A stretch of 5,290 nt of DNA, taken from NCBI GenBank assembly GCA_038065515.1, contig JBBTQV010000025.1, forward strand, positions 1 to 5,290, given 5' to 3'. Below the pieces are notes generated by a model that made no database searches, had not been told where the DNA came from, and saw only the letters and a program-made list of their open reading frames with translations. Positions 4,949 through 5,290 of this stretch are shown here, in pieces (position 1 is the first letter of the stretch; each line of letters starts with the position of its first letter). The stretch is from JAGOPO01 sp038065515 (GTDB taxonomy: Bacteria > Patescibacteriota > Minisyncoccia > 2-02-FULL-40-12 > GWA2-44-9). The position numbers and the translations under genes were made by a program.

Positions 4949-5200
4949 ATGGGAATGGAAAAAAATAATTCAGAAAAAATATCACCGGGATATTTTGAAT
5001 TCACATTTGATGTCGACGAGTCAGCGCGCCGCGTAACGCTGTGGGACGGTGCGGATGCATACACATTCATTCTCCGCGATGGAAAACCGTTCATCACCGC
5101 TCGGCCAGGTGAACGCGACATCTCAAAACAAAAATGGAGTGCGATGATGGCGCAAGCAGGCGCCATACTCCGACGGCTGAACGATCAGACCCCCGCGTAG
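4949..5200 (+). CDS. Hypothetical protein (83 aa)
   Basis: I do not recognise this protein. After a polar N-terminus (MGMEKNNSEK), residues 14-50 alternate like beta strands (YFEFTFDVDESARRVTLWDG, then AYTFILRDGKPFITA), and residues 57-79 look helical (DISKQKWSAMMAQAGAILRR). It has no signal peptide, membrane segment or cysteine, so it is probably a small soluble cytoplasmic protein. The start is ATG 4949 or ATG 4955; an in-frame TGA at 4943-4945 excludes earlier ones, and the -10-like box at 4937-4942 favours 4949. The stop TAG lies at the edge of a terminator hairpin, good evidence that the frame is real. The overlapping plus-strand frame 4806-5036 is less convincing. Confidence 0.7.
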   Translation: MGMEKNNSEKISPGYFEFTFDVDESARRVTLWDGADAYTFILRDGKPFITARPGERDISKQKWSAMMAQAGAILRRLNDQTPA

Positions 5201-5211
5201 GGGGTCTTTTT
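5187..5211 (+). terminator. Rho-independent terminator of the 83-aa gene
   Basis: AGACCCCC (5187-5194) pairs perfectly with GGGGGTCT (5200-5207) around the 5-nt loop GCGTA, followed by TTTTT (5207-5211). The TAG stop (5198-5200) spans the loop and the first base of the right arm. Confidence 0.9.
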
Positions 5212-5218
5212 ATCCGGC

Positions 5219-5290
5219 TCAGCGGGTATCCCCACTGCCGCGCACGCGGTTACGCAGATGCCTGCTGCGGAGTTTCAGCACATTGAGTTC
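5219..5290 (-). CDS. Possible C-terminal end of a minus-strand gene (partial)
   Basis: On the minus strand an open frame enters from the right edge and stops at TGA (5221-5219), giving 23 residues: ELNVLKLRSRHLRNRVRGSG then DTR. The basic, Arg-rich end is protein-like, and a convergent gene beyond the terminator at 5187-5211 would fit the layout. The stretch is too short to identify or prove. A plus-strand ATG at 5258 opens a competing 11-codon frame with no ribosome binding site. Confidence 0.35.
   Translation of the reverse strand, partial: ELNVLKLRSRHLRNRVRGSGDTR

Noticed and set aside
4644..4985. Full-length 113-codon version of the lysine-rich frame
   Set aside because: It would overlap the start of the 83-aa gene, and its first part looks non-coding. 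The strong Shine-Dalgarno before ATG 4766 gives a better start.
4806..5036. Plus-strand frame of 76 codons, with GAGG 8 nt before an internal ATG at 4833
   Set aside because: It overlaps the 83-aa gene by 88 bp in another frame, has no terminator of its own, and its translation shows no recognisable pattern. The 83-aa frame has the terminator.
1..5290. CRISPR array, tRNA, rRNA, insertion sequence or toxin-antitoxin pair
   Set aside because: I saw no regularly spaced repeats, cloverleaf, transposase motif, terminal inverted repeats or known toxin/antitoxin features in either strand.

Overview
The window reads as bacterial, genetic code 11 (TGA is a working stop), and most likely from a Patescibacteria/CPR genome, probably a Parcubacteria-type lineage. 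The main reason is the minus-strand protein ending at 826. It has the build and the C-terminal 'YLILNTINPDL' signature of the short two-helix type IV secretion pilins common in that group. The neighbouring coiled-coil plus lytic transglycosylase protein and the small anchored cupredoxin fit the same picture. The assignment is from recognition, not a search.

Layout. Positions 1-158 hold the 3' end of a DsbA-like thiol oxidoreductase. An unrecognised 78-aa membrane-anchored protein follows on the minus strand (161-397). A divergent intergenic region (398-550) carries a perfect 12-bp palindrome. A second unrecognised small protein (551-769, plus) converges on the pilin gene (826-1206, minus), with a hairpin terminator between them. 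From about 1280 a plus-strand operon starts at an extended -10 promoter: a membrane-anchored cupredoxin (1294-1755), a secreted coiled-coil lytic transglycosylase (to 3101) and a second secreted SLT-fold protein (to 4567). The genes overlap by 4 nt or lie very close, and the operon ends in a strong terminator. After it lie a tiny lysine-rich protein on the minus strand (4644-4766), an unrecognised 83-aa protein on the plus strand (4949-5200), and probably the 3' end of a minus-strand gene leaving the window.

The genes look like a cell-envelope module. The pilin could form an envelope-spanning appendage or secretion conduit, the two peptidoglycan-binding or cleaving proteins could open the wall for it, and the cupredoxin and DsbA-like protein could handle copper/redox chemistry and disulfides outside the membrane. 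The link is inferred from proximity; no secretion ATPase or channel gene is in the window.

The most interesting signals are three. First, three genes place a -10 box exactly 6 nt before the ATG, the geometry of leaderless mRNAs, while two other starts have good Shine-Dalgarno sequences. Second, the second SLT protein keeps GLMQF and AAYNxG but seems to lack the usual catalytic Glu-Ser. Third, two terminators have the gene's own stop codon in or at the edge of the hairpin loop. I found no CRISPR array, tRNA, rRNA, insertion sequence or defence system.
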